In this document: in pieces, positions 5,260 to 8,275 of the stretch | Position numbering within the stretch: position 1 is the first letter of the stretch | Layout of the letters: each line of letters starts with the position of its first letter | DNA from: an uncultured Oscillospiraceae bacterium | GTDB lineage: Bacteria; Bacillota; Clostridia; Oscillospirales; Oscillospiraceae | NCBI GenBank assembly: GCA_910588635.1 | Contig: CAJUPW010000029.1 | Location: 1 to 8,275, forward strand | DNA length: 8,275 nucleotides | Direction of reading: 5' to 3' | Notes under the pieces: generated by a model | Seen by the model: the letters and a program-made list of their open reading frames with translations, nothing else | The model's database searches: none | Told to the model about the DNA's origin: nothing | Translations under genes and position numbers: made by a program

Positions 5260-6456
5260 CTATTTTTTCATATTGCGGATATAGAACAGGCTGTTGCGCT
5301 TGCCCTTATCTGTATCCTTGGGCTGCTCCTTGGAGTCGTGGCGGACGGTGAGGGCGTCTCTGACCCGCATTTTCTCCTCCACATCCTCCGTCCGCTTCTG
5401 GCGGCGCATGGTGCGGAAGATGTTCTCCAGCGACTTCCGGGAGGCGTCCACCGCCTTGAGCATGTTGGGGGACAGGGTGCGGCCCACCCGGAGGGAGAGG
5501 GCGCGGTAGACCATCTTGAACACATCGGGCTCGCCTTCATACCGGTCGGCCAGGTCGCTGCACACCATGGCGGTGTGCACCAACTGGGCGGACAGGGGAA
5601 GGGCGTCCCGGGCCAGATTGGTGGGGTAGCCGGTGCCGTCGTAATTGGTGTGGTGGTAGGTGGCGACCTCAGAGCAGTAGGTCAGCAGCGGCTCCCACTC
5701 CTTCGGGCCATCCTTAAAGGCTTCCCCGCCCAGCTTGGTGTGCTGGAAAAACTGGGTCCGTTCCGGCTCCGGCTGGTCGGGACCTCCCCAGATGATATCG
5801 TCGGGCAGGCCCAGCTGGCCTACCTCGGCAAAACCGGCGGCCATGCTGATGAGCTTGGCGTCGTAGGGGAGCAGGCCGGACTCGGGAAACAGCTCACAGT
5901 AGGCGTTGGCCAGGGCGCTGGTGATGATGCGCAGCCGCTGGATGTAGCTGGCGAAGGTGATGTCGTGGTTATGGCAGAAGCTCAAAAACTTCCGCTGCCA
6001 GCGCTGGGTGAGAATCTCCGCCTGCTGCAGGGAGATCTTGCCCGGAGGGGCGTCTGCATTCTGCTCCTCCTCGTTGCCCCAGTGCTGCTCGATGATGGCC
6101 TTCATGCGGTTCTGGGTGGCGATGGGGGCCAGGGGCTTGACTAGAAAGTCGACTGCGCCCATCTCCACACCCTTGTAGACCCACTGGGGCTCCGGCTCGG
6201 CGGTGAGGAGAATCACAGGAAGGTGCGCGCAGCCCTCCAGCTTGTGGATGCGCTCCATGATCGCGAAGCCGCTGGCGCCTCGCTGCAGGCAGATATCCAG
6301 CACCACAACGGCAAGGGTGAGCACGTTTTTGCGCACTTGGTCAATGCCCTCCGCGGCGGTGGCGGCCCGGAGAACGCGGAAATCTTTTTTGAAAATTTCA
6401 TTGAATATTGCTCGATCCAGCTCAGAATCGTCAATAATCAGCAAAGTGTTGCGCAT
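5260..6456 (-). CDS. Response regulator with degenerate HD-GYP-like output domain, 398 aa
   Basis: Receiver-output protein that probably takes a phosphoryl group from the Hpt protein encoded just upstream. The receiver domain (1-125) is complete: acidic pocket Asp9-Asp10, phospho-acceptor Asp54 in VVLDICLQ, Thr85 in LLTAE and Lys107 in LVKPLA. A linker leads to an HD-GYP-type helical domain (about 150-340). HD-GYP enzymes degrade cyclic di-GMP using metals held by several His and Asp residues. Here HHTNYDGTGYP (268-278) and His239 (HTKLGGEAF) are kept. The defining HD-x-G-K segment, however, reads FAEVGQ (209-214), with Ala-Glu for His-Asp and Gln for Lys, and the later Asp-x-x-Asp is Met297 and Ser300. 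Catalysis is therefore doubtful, and a binding or scaffold role is possible. The tail (345-398) is highly charged. AAGGAGGGGG overlaps the hpt stop and sets the start at 6456. Confidence 0.88.
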   Translation of the reverse strand: MRNTLLIIDDSELDRAIFNEIFKKDFRVLRAATAAEGIDQVRKNVLTLAVVVLDICLQRGASGFAIMERIHKLEGCAHLPVILLTAEPEPQWVYKGVEMGAVDFLVKPLAPIATQNRMKAIIEQHWGNEEEQNADAPPGKISLQQAEILTQRWQRKFLSFCHNHDITFASYIQRLRIITSALANAYCELFPESGLLPYDAKLISMAAGFAEVGQLGLPDDIIWGGPDQPEPERTQFFQHTKLGGEAFKDGPKEWEPLLTYCSEVATYHHTNYDGTGYPTNLARDALPLSAQLVHTAMVCSDLADRYEGEPDVFKMVYRALSLRVGRTLSPNMLKAVDASRKSLENIFRTMRRQKRTEDVEEKMRVRDALTVRHDSKEQPKDTDKGKRNSLFYIRNMKK

Positions 6457-6470
6457 GGCTTACCCCCTCC

Positions 6471-6881
6471 TTACATTGTTGACTCATCGTTCTGGGCGGC
6501 ATGCTCAATTTCTGCAATCTCACCAAGGGCAGAGGAAAATTTTTCGCCGGATGCCTCAATCTCGTCCAGCAGGCCCTCCAGCTTGGTGATGTTGCGGAAT
6601 TGGGTGGCCCGGAATTCGATCAGGCCGGCCTGAGCGGCATCGGCGATTTCCGTGATGCCCAGGTTGCCGGCAAAGCCCTTCAGGCCGTGGAGGTAGAAAT
6701 GGAAGGATTCCTCGTCCTGCTGCGCCAAGGCGCTGCGGATGGCCGCCAGATTCAGCTCTTCCGGCAGACGCTTGACAAAATCCAGATACAGCTCGTTGTG
6801 GCCCATGAGCCGGTCCACCGCGGTATCCACATCCACATCATTTTCACGCAGAATTTCCAGGCAGCTTTGCATGTCGTCCAT
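6471..6881 (-). CDS. Hpt domain phosphotransfer protein, 136 aa
   Basis: Single-domain histidine phosphotransfer protein that relays a phosphoryl group between receiver domains. The four-helix Hpt fold is recognisable: residues 17-38 (VDTAVDRLMGHNELYLDFVK) match the N-terminal Hpt pattern, and the signature is LHGLKGFAGNLG (64-75), with His65 as the phosphorylated residue and Gly68-adjacent Lys packing as in the family (HxxKGxxxxxG). A C-terminal helix (98-130) completes it. There is no kinase domain, so a separate hybrid histidine kinase must feed it. It precedes the response regulator by 14 bases on the minus strand, and that gene's ribosome site overlaps this stop codon, so the two are surely co-expressed. 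The start is ATG at 6881-6879 with a modest AAAGGGA site about ten bases before; the fourth codon is another ATG and a possible alternative start. Confidence 0.9.
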   Translation of the reverse strand: MDDMQSCLEILRENDVDVDTAVDRLMGHNELYLDFVKRLPEELNLAAIRSALAQQDEESFHFYLHGLKGFAGNLGITEIADAAQAGLIEFRATQFRNITKLEGLLDEIEASGEKFSSALGEIAEIEHAAQNDESTM

Positions 6882-6966
6882 AGTTTAGTCGTCCCTTTCT
6901 GAAATAGTCTTGTGATTTGGCACGCGGACGGGATGTCTGCCGCCGCGGGCGAACATAAGCAGTAGC

Positions 6967-6975
6967 ATTATAACA
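6967..6975 (-). promoter_or_regulatory. Extended -10 promoter of the hpt-response regulator operon
   Basis: On the minus strand this reads TGTTATAAT, a perfect -10 with the TGn extension. No good -35 is present (TGGCCG at 17 bases), which is common for extended -10 promoters. The palindrome GCCGCGGC (6986-6993) overlaps the -35 position and could be an activator or repressor site. Transcription would start near 6959, leaving a leader of about 78 bases. Confidence 0.6.
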
Positions 6976-7062
6976 TATTATCTGTGCCGCGGCCAGAGTA
7001 ATTTTTCATTTCCGAGGAAAAATTCTGCCGCCGGGGACCGAACGAGCCACCTGAGATAAGAG

Positions 7063-7080
7063 AATGAATAAAAAATCGTA
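7063..7080 (+). promoter_or_regulatory. ARG-box-like sequence upstream of argG
   Basis: AATGAATAAAAAATCGTA closely resembles one side of the Bacillus ArgR/AhrC ARG box (CATGAATAAAAATTCA-like); the TGAAT half is exact and the second half is imperfect. It lies about 100 bases before the argG promoter, so it would be a distal operator. Position before an arginine gene makes arginine-dependent repression plausible but unproven. Confidence 0.35.
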
Positions 7081-7098
7081 TTATCCAGAAAAATATAC

Positions 7099-7113
7099 AT
7101 TTTTGGTAAAAAT
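7099..7113. repeat. AT-rich inverted repeat upstream of argG
   Basis: ATTTTT (7099-7104) and AAAAAT (7108-7113) form a perfect 6-bp inverted repeat around GGT, with further imperfect symmetry outward (ATATA-type flanks). It is a possible second operator or simply an AT-rich upstream element. Confidence 0.35.
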
Positions 7114-7123
7114 ATATGGAAAA

Positions 7124-7136
7124 TAACCGGCGGTTA
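7124..7136. promoter_or_regulatory. Perfect 13-base palindrome upstream of argG
   Basis: TAACCG (7124-7129) and CGGTTA (7131-7136) are perfect inverted repeats around a single G. It is the most symmetrical site in the gap and lies 25 bases before the argG -35, and directly before a -10-like TATACT (7140-7145). It is a candidate site for an unidentified regulator. Confidence 0.4.
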
Positions 7137-7160
7137 ATGTATACTCATGCAAAAAACTCC

Positions 7161-7189
7161 TTGCAATCCGGGTAAAACCGTGATAGACT
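7161..7189 (+). promoter_or_regulatory. argG promoter (sigma-A, extended -10)
   Basis: TTGCAA (7161-7166) and TAGACT (7184-7189) are exactly 17 bases apart, with TGA (7181-7183) forming a TGn extension before the -10. Transcription would begin near 7196, giving a leader of about 60 bases. A second, weaker -10-like TATACT lies at 7140-7145 without a clear -35. Confidence 0.6.
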
Positions 7190-7256
7190 TATCTGCGTAA
7201 TAGGGCGTAGGGGGTCAGATTGCCGCCCGCGCCGGATATTTGGAGGGTAAATCGTC

Positions 7257-8275
7257 ATGGCAGAGATCAAAAAAGTAGTGTTGGCCTACTCCGGCGGTCT
7301 GGATACATCCATCATCATCCCCTGGCTGAAAGAGAACTACAACGACCCAGAAATCATCGCCGTCTCCGGCGATGTGGGCCAGGGCACGGAGCTGGACGGC
7401 CTGGAGGAGAAGGCCATCAAAACCGGGGCCTCCAAGCTTTACGTTGAGGACCTCACCGATGAGATGGTGGACGAGGTGATAGTCCCCTCCATGATGATGG
7501 GGGCCAAGTATGAGGACTACCTGCTGGGCACCGCCTTCGCCCGGCCCATCATCGCCCGGCGGCTGGTGGAGATTGCCAAGAAGGAGGGGGCGGACGCCAT
7601 CTGCCACGGCTGTACCGGAAAGGGCAACGACCAGGTCCGGTTTGAGCTGGCCATTAAGCGCTTCGCTCCCGAGATGAAGATTATCGCTCCCTGGCGGGAG
7701 TGGACCATCAAGGGCCGGGACGAGGAGATCGACTACGCGGAGGCCCATAACGTCCCCCTGAAGATTTCCCGGGAGACCAACTACTCTAAGGACAAGAATC
7801 TGTGGCACCTCAGCCATGAGGGCCTGGACCTGGAGGATCCGGCCAACGAGCCCCAGTACGACAAGCCCGGCTTTTTGGAGATGGGCGTCTCTCCGGCCAT
7901 GGCCCCCGACGCCCCTGCCTATGTTACCCTGGACTTTGAGAAGGGCTGGCCTGTGGCCATCGACGGGGAGCGGATGAAGGCCAGCGACATCATCCGCAGG
8001 CTCAATGACCTGGGCGGGAAGAACGGCATCGGCCTGCTGGATATCGTGGAGAACCGGCTGGTGGGTATGAAGGACCGGGGGGTGTACGAGACCCCGGGCG
8101 GCACCATCCTCTATCGGGCCCACGAGGTGCTGGAGATGATTACCCTGGACAAGGACACCAAGCATATGAAGAGCAAGCTGGCTGTGGATTTTGCCGACCT
8201 GGTGTACAACGGAAAGTGGTTCACTCCTCTGCGGGAGGCCCTCACGGCCTTCGCCGTGGACACCCAGAAGCACGT
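7257..8275 (+). CDS. argG: Argininosuccinate synthase, 3' end cut by the window
   Basis: Joins citrulline and aspartate using ATP to give argininosuccinate, AMP and pyrophosphate, the penultimate step of arginine synthesis in the cytoplasm. The first 339 residues are present of about 400 usual for the family. The N-terminal ATP-pyrophosphatase loop AYSGGLDTSI (10-19) binds ATP. GCTGKGNDQVRFE (118-130) is the second signature and binds citrulline and aspartate together with ETNYSKDKNLWHLSHE (173-188). The synthetase domain follows, including GIGLLDIVENRLVGMKDRGVYETPGGT (257-283). GGAGGG (7242-7247) lies nine bases before ATG 7257. The gene stands alone at its 5' end with its own promoter; argH may follow outside the window, which cannot be seen here. 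The frame remains open to the last base. Confidence 0.97.
   Translation, partial: MAEIKKVVLAYSGGLDTSIIIPWLKENYNDPEIIAVSGDVGQGTELDGLEEKAIKTGASKLYVEDLTDEMVDEVIVPSMMMGAKYEDYLLGTAFARPIIARRLVEIAKKEGADAICHGCTGKGNDQVRFELAIKRFAPEMKIIAPWREWTIKGRDEEIDYAEAHNVPLKISRETNYSKDKNLWHLSHEGLDLEDPANEPQYDKPGFLEMGVSPAMAPDAPAYVTLDFEKGWPVAIDGERMKASDIIRRLNDLGGKNGIGLLDIVENRLVGMKDRGVYETPGGTILYRAHEVLEMITLDKDTKHMKSKLAVDFADLVYNGKWFTPLREALTAFAVDTQKH

Larger units (their letters stand above)
6882..7256. other. Divergent intergenic region, hpt operon / argG
   Basis: This 375-base gap holds promoters for both flanking operons and no supportable gene. From left to right: the leader of hpt (minus strand, 6882 to about 6960), an extended -10 promoter (6967-6975), an 8-bp palindrome GCCGCGGC (6986-6993), an ARG-box-like sequence (7063-7080), an AT-rich inverted repeat (7099-7113), a 13-base palindrome (7124-7136), and the argG promoter and leader (7161-7256). 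Confidence 0.7.

Noticed and set aside
5338..6144. 268-codon plus-strand frame opposite the response regulator
   Set aside because: It is a Gly/Val/Leu-rich shadow frame with no ribosome site, opposite a protein with a complete receiver domain.
7215..8273. 352-codon minus-strand frame opposite argG
   Set aside because: It is a shadow of argG, whose catalytic motifs are all present on the plus strand.

Overview
The window looks like chromosome of a Gram-positive gut anaerobe of the Clostridia, probably Oscillospiraceae (Flavonifractor or Pseudoflavonifractor type). The basis is strong AGGAGG-type ribosome sites, GC-rich housekeeping genes with Firmicutes-like protein sequences, and a Tn916-type integration module. 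The placement is an inference from style and family resemblance, not from a marker gene.

Positions 1 to about 2255 are the right-hand end of an integrative element, probably an integrative conjugative element whose body lies to the left of the window. This part is visibly less GC-rich than the rest. It holds an intrinsic terminator (154-187), then about 440 bases that look empty of conventional genes but contain many small hairpins and two tandem short GTG-start reading frames with ribosome sites (238-378 and 393-557). A Tn916-like excisionase (629-835) follows, then a good sigma-A promoter (848-876) and a tyrosine integrase (927-2132). Direct and inverted repeats at 2189-2255 look like the integrase-binding terminal region. 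The element seems to end just before the ribosome site of ychF.

Positions 2303-5201 are GC-rich plus-strand chromosomal genes: the universally conserved ATPase ychF, a translationally coupled pair of single-domain CHR (chromate transporter family) membrane proteins, and a small DUF4358-like lipoprotein. A strong hairpin terminator (5226-5252) lies between this group and the convergent minus-strand pair.

That pair is an Hpt phosphotransfer protein (6471-6881) followed by a response regulator with a degenerate HD-GYP-like output domain (5260-6456). Together they form a two-gene phosphorelay operon with no histidine kinase beside it. A 375-base divergent intergenic region carries an extended -10 promoter for the hpt operon and, on the other strand, a good promoter with palindromes and an ARG-box-like sequence for argG. 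argG (7257 to the window edge) encodes argininosuccinate synthase and is cut by the end of the window.

The points most worth pursuing are the small-ORF and structured region before xis, the insertion of the element immediately upstream of ychF, and the response regulator whose HD-GYP domain has lost its metal-binding HD pair.
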